Counted from the first letter of the stretch, positions 1 through 8,714 are shown. The stretch is 64,000 nt of DNA from Janibacter limosus NBRC 16128 (GCF_001570985.1 NZ_BCSS01000007.1:46633-110632); one strand, 5' to 3'. Numbers and translations: made by a program. The notes: generated from the sequence alone by a model not told the origin.

Positions 1-410
1 AGCTGCAGGGCGAAGGGAGGAAGGTCGCCATGGTCGGTGACGGCGTCAACGACGCCCCTGCGCTCGCCCAGGCAGATGTCGGCATCGCCATCGGCGCCGG
101 CACGGACGTGGCCATCGCCTCGGCCGGTGTCATCCTCGCCAGCTCCGACCCGCGCTCGGTGCTCTCGGTCATCGAGCTGTCCAGGGCCTCGTACCGCAAG
201 ATGCGGCAGAACCTCTGGTGGGCCGGTGGCTACAACCTGATCTCCGTGCCTCTGGCCGCGGGCGTCCTCGCGCCGATCGGCTTCGTCCTGCCGATGAGCG
301 TCGGGGCGATCCTGATGTCGGCGTCGACCGTGGTCGTGGCGCTCAACGCCCAGCTGCTGCGGCGGCTGGACCTGAGCCCGGCGAAGAGCGCGGCGACCTA
401 CCTCGACTGA
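1..410 (+). CDS. P-type metal-transporting ATPase, C-terminal part
   Basis: The gene enters from the left edge and only its last ~136 residues are present. They include the hinge motif [10 protein letters not shown], the signature of the P-domain that coordinates Mg2+ in P-type ATPases, and two C-terminal hydrophobic segments (about window residues 70-90 and 95-115) forming the last membrane pair. The tail resembles heavy-metal (P1B, CopA/CopB-like) pumps, which export or import transition metals across the cytoplasmic membrane with ATP. The metal cannot be told because the CPC-type membrane motif and N-terminal metal-binding domains lie outside the window. The stop is at 408-410. A 40-bp diverged copy of part of this gene lies downstream at 645-684. 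Confidence 0.93.
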   Translation, partial: LQGEGRKVAMVGDGVNDAPALAQADVGIAIGAGTDVAIASAGVILASSDPRSVLSVIELSRASYRKMRQNLWWAGGYNLISVPLAAGVLAPIGFVLPMSVGAILMSASTVVVALNAQLLRRLDLSPAKSAATYLD

Positions 411-501
411 GGACGACGCGGTCTCGGCCCGTACTACCCCGCGCCCCTGCTGCCGTCGCCCGAGGTCGTCCCGACCGCCATCTGATGGGTGGCTCCGGCG
501 C

Positions 502-557
502 CTCCGGTCGTGACTCACGTGGTGAATCGCGACCCACCGGGCGAGTCACGACCGGAG
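502..557. repeat. 15-bp inverted repeat in a convergent gap
   Basis: Arm CTCCGGTCGTGACTC at 502-516 is perfectly complementary to 543-557, with a 26-nt loop. A second pairing, 488-498 with 552-562 (GGTGGCTCCGG and its complement), competes with it, because the left arm carries a 9-nt duplication. It lies between the ends of the convergent ATPase and vapC genes, so a bidirectional terminator is possible, but there is no U-tract. The rest of the 411-691 gap shows only the ATPase fragment described separately. Confidence 0.6.
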
Positions 558-644
558 CCACCGGACAGGGTCATCTCGGGAGTCGTGCGCGACGGTTGAC
601 GGCCTCCTGTCAGACGGCCGCGAGCTCGTCCGCCGTGAACAGAC

Positions 645-684
645 GGCGTCATCCTCGCCAACTGCGACCCGTGCTCGGTGCTCT
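645..684 (+). pseudogene. 40-bp duplicated fragment of the upstream P-type ATPase gene
   Basis: Bases 645-684 match bases 126-165 inside the ATPase gene at 36 of 40 positions by direct comparison. The ancestral reading [13 protein letters not shown] is here GVILANCDPCSVL. Homology stops sharply on both sides. It is too short to encode anything and is best read as a scar of an old duplication or recombination next to vapBC. Confidence 0.7.
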
Positions 685-691
685 TTCCTGC

Positions 692-1081
692 TCAGGTCAG
701 GGCCGGGATGATGTCGGTGTGGGTGAAGTCGTCACCGACGAAGAGCAGGGGCTCGCCTGCTGTCACCGACAGGGCGTAGGAAAAGCAGTCGCCGTAGTTC
801 AGCCGCGCAGGTGAACCGGAGCCGCGTCCGTACCGCTGGTAGGCCCGACGGGCGATCTCACCCTGATGCTCGGTCACCGGCTCGATGGTGATCTCGAGTG
901 CGGCGATCAGCTCATCGAGGCGGGCCCCGTGCGACGTGGACCGGGCATCGGCGACGATCGACGCCTCGAGCCGGGTGGCCACCGACATCCGGCACCGGGA
1001 TGAGGTGGCAACCCGCACGAGAGCCTCGGAGTCCACCTCGCCCTCGATGATCGCCATGAGGGCCGAGGAGTCCACGATCAT
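692..1081 (-). CDS. vapC: VapC-type PIN-domain toxin ribonuclease
   Basis: This 129-residue protein has the PIN fold of VapC toxins, Mg2+-dependent ribonucleases that cleave tRNA or rRNA to arrest growth. The expected acidic residues are visible: Asp4 in MIVDSSAL, a Glu near residue 40 in RLEASIV, an Asp in GDCFSYALS and the late GDDF. Its ATG overlaps the vapB stop by 4 bp (ATGA), so toxin translation is coupled to the antitoxin. Full length and intact. Chromosomal VapBC pairs are usually autoregulated by the VapBC complex, and operator-like repeats lie upstream of vapB. Confidence 0.93.
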   Translation of the reverse strand: MIVDSSALMAIIEGEVDSEALVRVATSSRCRMSVATRLEASIVADARSTSHGARLDELIAALEITIEPVTEHQGEIARRAYQRYGRGSGSPARLNYGDCFSYALSVTAGEPLLFVGDDFTHTDIIPALT

Positions 1082-1347
1082 CGGGGGAGCCCGGTCCGCT
1101 CGTCGAAGAGGTCCTCGACCCGCTCGATGCAGCGGCCGGCGTCGGTCGGGGTGTCGAGGTAGGCGCGGACGACGCTCTGCACACGGTCAACCTTGGCCGT
1201 GACGTGTCGCTGCTCTGGGTCGATCTCGAGGTCAGCAAGCAGGCGGGTCAGGGCCTCCTCGATGGCGGCGGTCTGGGACTTGCCCGTGGCCGCCGCCGCC
1301 TGCCGCGCCAGGTCGTGGACGTGCTCGTTCTTGATGTTCAGCCCCAT
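1078..1347 (-). CDS. vapB: VapB-type ribbon-helix-helix antitoxin
   Basis: This 89-residue protein begins MGLNIKNEHVHDLARQ and has the short strand plus two helices of the ribbon-helix-helix antitoxins that resemble Rv0623 (PSK/VapB class). The C-terminal third should wrap the VapC active site. It is the first gene of the vapBC operon. A -10-like TAGACT (complement of 1354-1359) lies only 6 nt before the ATG, which suggests a leaderless transcript. Half-sites of the form GGTAGAC surround this promoter, fitting autorepression. Confidence 0.9.
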   Translation of the reverse strand: MGLNIKNEHVHDLARQAAAATGKSQTAAIEEALTRLLADLEIDPEQRHVTAKVDRVQSVVRAYLDTPTDAGRCIERVEDLFDERTGLPR

Positions 1348-1354
1348 GGTGTCA

Positions 1355-1385
1355 GTCTACCTTTTGGCGAAGGTAGACGTCTACC
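1355..1385 (-). promoter_or_regulatory. vapBC promoter/operator with three GGTAGAC half-sites
   Basis: GTCTACC at 1355-1361 and GGTAGAC at 1372-1378 form an inverted repeat. The second half-site is also part of the perfect 14-bp palindrome GGTAGACGTCTACC at 1372-1385. The array covers the presumed -10 and -35 of vapBC. RHH antitoxins bind such short repeats cooperatively. The assignment as the VapB operator is inference from position and symmetry. Confidence 0.65.
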
Positions 1386-1398
1386 ATTTGTCCTTCGC

Positions 1399-2634
1399 TC
1401 AGGTCGCCGGGAGGATCGTCCCCACGCACTCACCGAAGTCGATGACCGACCCGTTGGCACCGGGTGCGGTGCCGCGCAGGGTGACCGTCTGGCCGTCCTC
1501 GAGGAAGCGCATCTCCCGACCATCGGCCAGGACGAGCGGCTCCTTGCCGCCCCACGACAGCTCCATGAAGGAACCTCGCTGGTCGACCTCGGTGCCGGAG
1601 ACCGTGCCGGAGCCGAAGAAGTCACCCGGGCGCAGCGAGGCACCGTTGACGCTCATGTGCGCGACCATCTGCGGCGCGGTCCAGTACAGGGTCTTGGCCG
1701 GCGGGTGCGAGACCACCTGGCCGTCGAGCTCGACCTCCATCGTGATGTCGAGCCCCCACGGCCCGTCGACCGAGTCGTCCAGGTAGTCGGCGAGCTCGTG
1801 CTCGCGGCTGGGCGGCTCGACGCGCGCAGCGGCCAGCGCGTCGAAGGGCACGACCCACAGCGAGATCGTCGAGGCGAAGGACTTGCCGAGGTAGGGGCCG
1901 AGCGGCACGTACTCGTAGCCCTGGATGTCGCGGGCGGACCAGTCGTTGAAGAGGACGACACCAAACAGGTGCTCGGCACCGGCCTTGGCCACGGACACCT
2001 CGCCGTGCGGGGCGGAGCCGCCGAGCACGAAGCCCAGCTCGGCCTCGATGTCGAGGCGACGTGAGGGACCGAAGCTGGGGGTCCCCCCTTCCTCCGGGCG
2101 CAGACCCTTGGGGCGCGGGATCTCGCTGCCCGAGGCGATGACGGTGCCGGCGCGGCCGTGATAGCCGACGGGCAGGTGCTTCCAGTTGGGCAGCAGCGGC
2201 GCCTGGTCGGGGCGGAACATCCGGCCGATGTTGGAGGCGTGGTGCTCGCTGGCGTAGTAGTCGACATAGTCCGCGACGGTGAAGGGCATGTGCAGCTCGA
2301 TGTCGGACACCGGCGTCGCGACGGCCTGGACGATCCCGTCGAGACCATCGGTCGTCACGACCTCCTGCAGCCACGCGCGCAGCGGCTGCCACACGGTGTG
2401 GCCGGCGGCGAGGAGCGGGTCGAGGTCGTCGGCGGAGGCCGCGCTGCTGGCGTCCACGGACAGGTGGGGCCCGCTCGCGGCGGAGACCGCTGCGACGAGG
2501 TCGCGCAGGGAGATGGCCAGGTCGCCCAGGCGCACCCCCAGCCGCGGGTCGCCGCCGGCGGGGGAGAAGGAGGCGTAGGGCAGGTTGTCGGGGCCGAAGC
2601 CGGTGGTCGCGAAGCGCTCTGCTGCAGTCGTCAT
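1399..2634 (-). CDS. fahA: Fumarylacetoacetase
   Basis: This 411-residue protein is a full-length FAH-family hydrolase. It splits 4-fumarylacetoacetate into fumarate and acetoacetate, the last step of homogentisate (tyrosine/phenylacetate) catabolism. Visible hallmarks are the N-terminal SH3-like half, the YYASEHHASNIGRMFRP segment carrying the catalytic His, the metal-binding acidic pair in RRLDIEAELGFV, and NDWSARDIQGYEYVPLGP. It is the last gene of the minus-strand operon that starts at the P450 gene, 42 nt after the unknown gene ending at 2677. No glutathione-dependent maleylacetoacetate isomerase gene is adjacent, although one is needed between the dioxygenase and this enzyme. Confidence 0.96.
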   Translation of the reverse strand: MTTAAERFATTGFGPDNLPYASFSPAGGDPRLGVRLGDLAISLRDLVAAVSAASGPHLSVDASSAASADDLDPLLAAGHTVWQPLRAWLQEVVTTDGLDGIVQAVATPVSDIELHMPFTVADYVDYYASEHHASNIGRMFRPDQAPLLPNWKHLPVGYHGRAGTVIASGSEIPRPKGLRPEEGGTPSFGPSRRLDIEAELGFVLGGSAPHGEVSVAKAGAEHLFGVVLFNDWSARDIQGYEYVPLGPYLGKSFASTISLWVVPFDALAAARVEPPSREHELADYLDDSVDGPWGLDITMEVELDGQVVSHPPAKTLYWTAPQMVAHMSVNGASLRPGDFFGSGTVSGTEVDQRGSFMELSWGGKEPLVLADGREMRFLEDGQTVTLRGTAPGANGSVIDFGECVGTILPAT

Positions 2635-2676
2635 GGGGGAGGTGGTCCTCTCAGGTCGGGGATGGACGAAGGGGGG

Positions 2677-3525
2677 TCAGGCCGGGAAGAGATCGAGGCG
2701 TCGCAGGGCGTCGGCCGGCTCGCCGACGCTGCAGGTGCCGAAGGAGGTGAAGGACTCGCGCCACGACCCGTCGGAGACGGCGCCTGCGGCCGCCAGCCGG
2801 GTCGAGTCGGTCTCGGCGAGCCACCCGGACACGGTCTCGCGGCTCTCACCGGCACGCGCCGCCTGGGTCGCCATGGCGATGTTGAGGAAGCCGTGGTGGG
2901 TGAAGCCGGTGGTCTCGTTGGTGTAGCGGATCGCCTCGTGCAGCCCGGCGGTCAGCTTGAAGGGCAGGCCCGCGGTCACGGCTGCCGTGAGCACGTCACC
3001 GAGCTGCTCAGGGGTGGGGAAGAGGTGAGCCTCGATGCCGCCGGTGCGGTACTTCAGCCGCAGCCCGGTGCCCGCGAGCAGCTCGAGCGCACCCTCGGCG
3101 ACCTGGCCGGCGGTCAGCTCGACGTAGATCGGCAGCTCCCTGATGGCCGCGGCCTCGCGCACCTGCTCGGTCCACACCTCTCGGCTGCTCGGGTCGGTCT
3201 TGAGCTCGACGGCGACGACGCGCAGCTCGGGGGTGAGCGTCGTCGCAGCGGTGAGGGCCTCGCCGAGCGCGCCGGCCGGGGTGACGACGGAGACCTCCAC
3301 CGGACCACCGGACAGGTCGAGTCCCGCAGCGACCTCCCGTGCTCGCGGCAGGTCCGCCAGGGCGAGTACCGCAGGACCCACAGCACGGACGAAGGGAGCC
3401 GACCGCCGCTCCACGTGGTCGGTCACGGCCTGGTCGACCGGGGCGAGGCCGGGCGGGAAGGTCGCGGCGTCGTCGAAGAACCCGACGAACTGCGCTGGCA
3501 CGGTCTGCTCACGGGCGGCGCTCAT
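2677..3525 (-). CDS. Conserved protein of unknown function in the homogentisate operon
   Basis: The protein is 282 residues long if translation starts at 3525, where the ATG overlaps the hmgA stop (ATGA); a start at 3555 would lie well inside hmgA. No characterised family is recognised. Alternating hydrophobic strands and helices (VEVSVVTP, LRVVAVELK, LPIYVEL, LRLKYRTGG, LPFKLTAG) suggest a TIM-barrel-like fold. Conserved-looking polar stretches are KYRTGGIEAHLFP, KLTAGLHEAIRY and TGFTHHGFLN. It sits exactly between hmgA and fahA, where many bacteria encode maleylacetoacetate isomerase, and no GST-type isomerase is present. An isomerase role is therefore an attractive inference but unproven. 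Confidence 0.75.
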   Translation of the reverse strand: MSAAREQTVPAQFVGFFDDAATFPPGLAPVDQAVTDHVERRSAPFVRAVGPAVLALADLPRAREVAAGLDLSGGPVEVSVVTPAGALGEALTAATTLTPELRVVAVELKTDPSSREVWTEQVREAAAIRELPIYVELTAGQVAEGALELLAGTGLRLKYRTGGIEAHLFPTPEQLGDVLTAAVTAGLPFKLTAGLHEAIRYTNETTGFTHHGFLNIAMATQAARAGESRETVSGWLAETDSTRLAAAGAVSDGSWRESFTSFGTCSVGEPADALRRLDLFPA

Positions 3526-4733
3526 GCGTCGCCCAACCAGCGACCACCGGTCCACGATCGGGCGTAGACCCCGTCATCGGTCGCGACGCCACCGGCCCCG
3601 AGCTCGAGCGGACGGAAGGTGTCGACCATGACGGCCGTCTCGTCGAAGTACTCGGCGCCGAGCGAGGCCTCGACGGCACCCGGCTGCGGACCGTGGGCGT
3701 GCCCGCCGGGGTGCAGCGAGATCGAGCCCTTGGCGATGCCCGAACCCTTGCGCGCCTCGTAGTCCCCGTCGACGTAGAACATGACCTCGTCGCTGTCGAC
3801 ATTGGAGTGGTAGTACGGCACGGGCACGGACAGCTCGTGGTAGTCGACCTTGCGCGGGACGAAGTTGCAGATGACGAAGTTGTTGCCCTCGAAGACCTGG
3901 TGCACCGGCGGCGGCTGGTGCACCTTGCCCGTGATCGGCATGTAGTCGCGGATGTTGAAGGTGTACGGGTAGAGGCACCCGTCCCAGCCCACGACGTCGA
4001 AGGGGTGCTCCGGCACGGTGTGCACGGTGCCGGTGATGCCGCTCGGGCCACGCCCACGGTGCTTGATGTACACGTCGACGTCCTGCTCCTCGACGAGCAG
4101 CGGCTGCGTCGGACCACGCAGGTCGCGCTCGCAGTAGGGCGCGTGCTCCAGGAGCTGTCCGTAGCGGGAGAGGTAACGCCTGGGCGGGGCGATGTGGCTG
4201 TTGGCCTCGATGGCGTACAGCCGCGCGGTCTCGCCCTCGCGCAGCACCCAGCGGTGGATCGTGGCGCGCGGGATGATCACGTAGTCACCCTCGCTGGCCT
4301 CGAGTGCCCCGAACTGGGTCTCGAGCAGAGCCGATCCGCGCTCGACGTAGACGCACTCGTCACCGATCGCGTTCTTGTACAAGGGCGATGTCGCACCGAC
4401 GTGGGCATAGGAGATGCGCACGTCCGGGTTGCCCAGGACGAGCTGGCGGCCGGTCACCGCATCGGTGGCGGCCACCTGCTCGTCGGTGAAGAGGTCGTGC
4501 GGCTTGAGGTGCCGGGGGAGCAGCGGCTCGTTGGGCGTGAGCGTCTGGTCGGGTAGCTCCCAGCGGCGGGCGCCGACGATCCCCGAGGGGATGTGGCGGT
4601 GGTAGAGCAGCGAGCTGTCGGAGCTGAAGCCCTCCTCACCCATGAGCTCCTCGGACAGGATCTTGCCGTTGTCGTCCGTGAAGAGGGTGTGCCGCTTGTC
4701 CGGCACCGGTCCGACCTGGCGGTAGTGGGCCAT
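3522..4733 (-). CDS. hmgA: Homogentisate 1,2-dioxygenase
   Basis: This cupin-fold, Fe(II)-dependent ring-cleaving enzyme opens homogentisate to 4-maleylacetoacetate. The iron ligands of the family are visible in PYYHSNVDSDEVMFY (His and Glu) and HPGGHAHGP (His). The ATG at 4733 is chosen over the GTG at 4739 because the AAGGAG ribosome site (complement of 4739-4744) overlaps that GTG and is correctly spaced from the ATG, giving 403 residues. It follows the GntP-type permease gene by 49 nt and is translationally coupled to the unknown downstream gene. Confidence 0.96.
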   Translation of the reverse strand: MAHYRQVGPVPDKRHTLFTDDNGKILSEELMGEEGFSSDSSLLYHRHIPSGIVGARRWELPDQTLTPNEPLLPRHLKPHDLFTDEQVAATDAVTGRQLVLGNPDVRISYAHVGATSPLYKNAIGDECVYVERGSALLETQFGALEASEGDYVIIPRATIHRWVLREGETARLYAIEANSHIAPPRRYLSRYGQLLEHAPYCERDLRGPTQPLLVEEQDVDVYIKHRGRGPSGITGTVHTVPEHPFDVVGWDGCLYPYTFNIRDYMPITGKVHQPPPVHQVFEGNNFVICNFVPRKVDYHELSVPVPYYHSNVDSDEVMFYVDGDYEARKGSGIAKGSISLHPGGHAHGPQPGAVEASLGAEYFDETAVMVDTFRPLELGAGGVATDDGVYARSWTGGRWLGDA

Positions 4734-4782
4734 GGTCACTCCTTGATCTCAGGCGAGGGGTGACTCGCCGTTGGGTGGGGTC

Positions 4783-6348
4783 CTAGAAGGTTCCGACGGT
4801 GAGGCCGATACCCATCACCGCGAGCAGTCCCACGACGGGGACGATGACGGTCACGACGAAGATGTCCTTGTACGACTCGCGGTGCGAGAGTCCGCAGACC
4901 AGCAACAAGGTGATGATGGCACCGTTGTGGGGGAGCGAGTCGAAGCCCGTCGAGGCCATCGCCGTCACGCGGTGCATGAGGTCCATCGGGATGCCCTGGT
5001 CCGTGGCCATCGTCGCCAGCTGCTCACCGAAGGTGTTGAGCGTGATCGTCAGACCACCGGAGGCCGACCCGGTCAGGCCGGAGATCCCCGAGGTGGACAC
5101 CGCGGCGACGACGACCGGGTTGTCGCTGACGCCGAACATCCCGTCGCGGACGGTGGCGAAGACGGCCAGAGAGGCGATGACGGCGCCGTAGCCGACCTCA
5201 CTGGCGGTGTTGAAGACCGGCAGGACGGCATTCTTGGCACCCTCGGTCAGGCCGTCCACGTACTCGGAGAAGGACCCGGTGCGCAGGAGGAAGACGAGGG
5301 CGATGCCGGCGAGCATCGCCACGGTCACGGCCCAGATCCCTGCGACTCCCTCGAGGGACGTGGCACCGAACTTCTCCTCGGCGAGGTAGCCGACGTCCAT
5401 CGCGGGGAAGAGGATGTAGGTGCACAGCGCGTTGACGAGCACGATCACCAGCACGGGGCTGAGCCCGATGAGACCGGCGACGGCCGAGGGCCGGTCGGGG
5501 GTCGCGGCAGCCGGTGCACCCGTGGTGCGCTCGGCGACGTCCACGGTCGCCCCACCGGTCGCGGGCTGCCGCCCGTCGTCCACGCTGTCCGGGTCGCTCG
5601 GCGCGACGGGGCGCACGCCGCCACCGCCGCCACCGCCGCCACTGCCACCTGGCACGGGGTCGATGCCCAGACGGCGGGCCTCCTTGATCTCCGCCAGCGT
5701 CAGGTCCGCGAAGGACTCCCCGGCCGCCAAGAGCTGCTTCTGCCGACGGTCGAGCCACAGCATGCCCAGGCCGAAGACGATGATGGCGCCGAGCAGGCCG
5801 AGGCCGGGGGCGGCAAAGGTGTTGGTGCCGAAGAACTTCGTCGGGATCGTGTTGTGGATCTGCGGCGACCCGGGCAGCGCAGCGGTGGCGAAGGTGAAGA
5901 TGCCCAGGGCGATCGCGGCCGGCATGAGCCGCTTGGGGATGTCCGCCTCCTCGAAGAGCGAGGTGGCGATGGGGAAGATCGTGAAGACGACGACCCAGGC
6001 GCTCACACCGCCGTAGGTCAGCAGCGCCGTCGCGAGGACGGTGACGAGGATGGCGAACTTCGGACCGAGCAGCCCGGAGATCCACCCCGCGAGGTCACGC
6101 GCGTACCCGCTGACCGTCATCAGTCGGCCGAAGATCGCGCCGACGAGGAAGAGGGGGAAGAAGGCCGCCATGAACCCGCCGAGGGCGGGCATGAAGACCT
6201 GGGTGTAGCTGGCCAGCAGCGGTGCGCCGGACATGATCACCGCGACGGACGCGGCGAGGGGAGCGACGGCGATCACCGAGTGGCCGCGGTAGGCCAGAGT
6301 GATCAGCAGGACGAGCGAGAGCAGGATGCCCAGGAGTGCAAGCGTCAT
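4783..6348 (-). CDS. GntP-family permease
   Basis: This 521-residue polytopic membrane protein starts MTLALLGILLSLVLLI. The ATG at 6348 follows AAAGG; the upstream in-frame extension is Arg/Pro-rich non-membrane sequence and was rejected. It has 12-14 hydrophobic segments and family-like stretches such as GSASGGLTITLNTFG and ASTGFDSLPHNGAIITLLLVC. GntP proteins are proton symporters for gluconate and other carboxylates. A poorly conserved hydrophilic loop in the middle contains an eight-glycine run and a Thr/Ala/Pro-rich stretch. Its place between the P450 and hmgA makes import of an aromatic acid precursor of homogentisate the likely job (inference). Confidence 0.88.
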   Translation of the reverse strand: MTLALLGILLSLVLLITLAYRGHSVIAVAPLAASVAVIMSGAPLLASYTQVFMPALGGFMAAFFPLFLVGAIFGRLMTVSGYARDLAGWISGLLGPKFAILVTVLATALLTYGGVSAWVVVFTIFPIATSLFEEADIPKRLMPAAIALGIFTFATAALPGSPQIHNTIPTKFFGTNTFAAPGLGLLGAIIVFGLGMLWLDRRQKQLLAAGESFADLTLAEIKEARRLGIDPVPGGSGGGGGGGGVRPVAPSDPDSVDDGRQPATGGATVDVAERTTGAPAAATPDRPSAVAGLIGLSPVLVIVLVNALCTYILFPAMDVGYLAEEKFGATSLEGVAGIWAVTVAMLAGIALVFLLRTGSFSEYVDGLTEGAKNAVLPVFNTASEVGYGAVIASLAVFATVRDGMFGVSDNPVVVAAVSTSGISGLTGSASGGLTITLNTFGEQLATMATDQGIPMDLMHRVTAMASTGFDSLPHNGAIITLLLVCGLSHRESYKDIFVVTVIVPVVGLLAVMGIGLTVGTF

Positions 6349-6383
6349 CGGTTGCCTTTGGTGTGGGGTCGGGGGGAAGGGGG

Positions 6384-8714
6384 TCAGAGACCCAGGACGA
6401 GGCGCTCGCCCGTGGCCCGGGAGCAGCACGACATCATCCGATCGCCCTCGCGGCGCTCGGATGCGGACAGGACGACATCGCGGTGGTCGATCGCTCCGTC
6501 GAGGACGGGCACCTCGCAGGTGCCGCACAGTCCCTCCTGGCAGTTGGAGGGGATGGTCAGCCCCGCATCACGCAGGGTCTGCAGAAGGGTCCGGTCACGA
6601 GTGACGACCACGTCGGTGTCCGAGTCCGCGAGGTGCACGGTGAACTCGTGCTCCTGCTCCGGGTCGAGCTCACCGAGGGTCGAGGAGAAGTGCTCGAAGA
6701 CGACGGTGCCCTCGGGCCAGTCCGCCGTGTCGATGGTCAGGTCGTCGATCATCCGCTGCGGACCGCACGCGTAGACGTGCACGCGCCCGGCGCAGGCGTC
6801 TGCGACGTTGTCGGACACGAGGGCGCGCAGGTCGGCCCGCGTGCCCTCGCCGGAGCAGTGCACGACGAGTCGATCGCCGTGCTCGGCCACCAGCTCGTCG
6901 AGGAAGGCCATGCCGGCGCGCTCGCGGCCGAGGTAGTGGATCTCGTAGGGCGTGCCCTCGCGGGCGGCCTGCGCGGCCATCGCCCGGATCGGGGTGATGC
7001 CGATGCCACCGGCGACGAAGACATAGCGCTGCGCCTGCTCTGGCAGGCGGAAGTGGTTGCGCGGTCCGCGGACGGTGAGGACCTCCCCTTCGCGCACGTG
7101 GTCGTGCACCCAGGCCGAGCCGCCACGGGACTCGTCCTCACGCAGGACCGCGATCTCGTAGTGCTCCGGGCGGGGGACGTGGGGGACCGGGCAGCCCTCG
7201 GGCTGGACCGGGGCGGGTGGGGTGCCGCACAGCGAGTACTGACGCACGATGCCGGTGTCGCCGCACTCGATGTCGATGTGCGAGCCGGCGGTGAAGGCCG
7301 GCAGCGCGGACCCGTCGGCACTCGTCAGGGTGATGTGGCGGACACCGTCGGCCGCATCGACCACGCGCTCCACGCGCATGGGCCGGCTGTGGTGGGCCAT
7401 GGTTGGCTCGCCGATGTTGACCTCGACGCGCGGACGCAGGACCGCCGGGTCGGTGCGCTCGGGGTTGGCCTGCGGGTCCCACTCGACCCACAGGTGCTCG
7501 GGCCCGCGGAAGGAGGTGTTGGGGACATAGCTGAAGTCCTGCTCGGCCAGGCGCATGTGCGGCAGCCGGCCGGTGAGCTCCTCGAGGAAGATCTGCATCT
7601 CCATGCGGGCGAGGTTCTTGCCCAGGCACTGGTGGGCGCCGTAGCCGAAGGTCAGGTGGTCGGCGGCGTCGTCACGGCGCACGTCGACGAGCTCGGGGTC
7701 CTCGAAGCGTCGCGGGTCGTGGTTGCCGGAGGAGGAGACCATGAGGATGCGGGCGCCCGCGGGGACGGCGACGCCACCGATCTCGGTGTCCTTGGTCGCC
7801 AGACGGCGCCACGCGGCCTGGGACCCGTTGTGCCGCAAGCACTCCTCGACGGCATTGGGGATGAGAGTGGGGTCGGCGCAGATCTGGTCCCAGATGACGC
7901 GGTTCTCCAGCAGGAGCTTCACGGCATTGGCGATGCCGTTGGCGGTCGTCTCGTGGGCCGCGACGATGCCGGCCATCATCATCGAGTGCAGGTAGGAGTC
8001 GGTGACGACCTCGGGCAGCTCGCGCTGCTTGCGGATGCCGTACTGCATCCATCCCTCGTCGTCCGGGCGCTGGCGCATCCGCTCCAGGACACCGCCGGCG
8101 TACTGCCAGAAGTTGCCGACGGCATGGGCGACGGCGACCTGCTCCTCGGGCTGCGGCCGACCCCAGGTGTTGACGGTGTGGGCGACGGAGTACTCCCGCA
8201 GCGTGGGCTTGTCGTCGTCGGGGACGCCGAGGAACTCCAGCGCGACGGTCAGCGGGATCTCCCAGAACATCTGGTTGACCAGCTCGGCGCGACCGTCGTC
8301 GACGAAGCGGTCGACGTACTCGCGCACGAGTCCGCGGACCATCGGCTCGTGGTGGGCGAGGTGCTCGGGGGAGAAGGGCTCCATCAACGCCCGTCGACGC
8401 GCCATGTGCGCCGGCTCGTCCTCGTTGACCAGCGTCCGGTCCATGCCGTAGTCGTACGAGGCCAGGACGTCGTTGGCCTCCTGGCTGGTCGGCGTGATCT
8501 TCTCCAGAGCGACCGACGGGGAAAAGGTCGCGTTGTCGCGGAAGATCGCCTTGATGTCGTCGTAGCGGGTGACGACCCAGTAGTCGAGCTTGGGGCTGTA
8601 GAAGACCGGCTCGCTCTCGCGGGACCACGCCACATAGGCCGGCGGGTCCTGCTGGTAGCCGTCCCCGAAGGGATCGAACTCGGCCGCGTCGGCGGAGACA
8701 GGACAGGCAGACAT
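6384..8714 (-). CDS. Self-sufficient class VII cytochrome P450 (CYP116B-like, P450-reductase-ferredoxin fusion)
   Basis: This 776-residue protein carries its own redox chain. The P450 domain (1-415) has I-helix AAHETT (253-257), ExxR (E291-R294) and the heme loop FGYGAHQCLGK with thiolate Cys363. A phthalate-dioxygenase-reductase-like part (445-680) follows, with flavin motif RQYSLCG and NAD(P)H motif GGIGITP. A C-terminal [2Fe-2S] domain has CX4CX2C at Cys725/730/733 and a fourth Cys near 763. Such enzymes hydroxylate small aromatics or dealkylate ethers with NAD(P)H and O2. The ATG at 8714 has GGGAG upstream. It heads the homogentisate operon, so ring hydroxylation yielding homogentisate is the likely role. 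The exact substrate is not visible. Confidence 0.95.
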   Translation of the reverse strand: MSACPVSADAAEFDPFGDGYQQDPPAYVAWSRESEPVFYSPKLDYWVVTRYDDIKAIFRDNATFSPSVALEKITPTSQEANDVLASYDYGMDRTLVNEDEPAHMARRRALMEPFSPEHLAHHEPMVRGLVREYVDRFVDDGRAELVNQMFWEIPLTVALEFLGVPDDDKPTLREYSVAHTVNTWGRPQPEEQVAVAHAVGNFWQYAGGVLERMRQRPDDEGWMQYGIRKQRELPEVVTDSYLHSMMMAGIVAAHETTANGIANAVKLLLENRVIWDQICADPTLIPNAVEECLRHNGSQAAWRRLATKDTEIGGVAVPAGARILMVSSSGNHDPRRFEDPELVDVRRDDAADHLTFGYGAHQCLGKNLARMEMQIFLEELTGRLPHMRLAEQDFSYVPNTSFRGPEHLWVEWDPQANPERTDPAVLRPRVEVNIGEPTMAHHSRPMRVERVVDAADGVRHITLTSADGSALPAFTAGSHIDIECGDTGIVRQYSLCGTPPAPVQPEGCPVPHVPRPEHYEIAVLREDESRGGSAWVHDHVREGEVLTVRGPRNHFRLPEQAQRYVFVAGGIGITPIRAMAAQAAREGTPYEIHYLGRERAGMAFLDELVAEHGDRLVVHCSGEGTRADLRALVSDNVADACAGRVHVYACGPQRMIDDLTIDTADWPEGTVVFEHFSSTLGELDPEQEHEFTVHLADSDTDVVVTRDRTLLQTLRDAGLTIPSNCQEGLCGTCEVPVLDGAIDHRDVVLSASERREGDRMMSCCSRATGERLVLGL

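Noticed and set aside
5610..5660. CGG/GCC microsatellite as a regulatory element
   Set aside because: It encodes the polyglycine part of a hydrophilic loop of the GntP-type permease and is best read as low-complexity linker.
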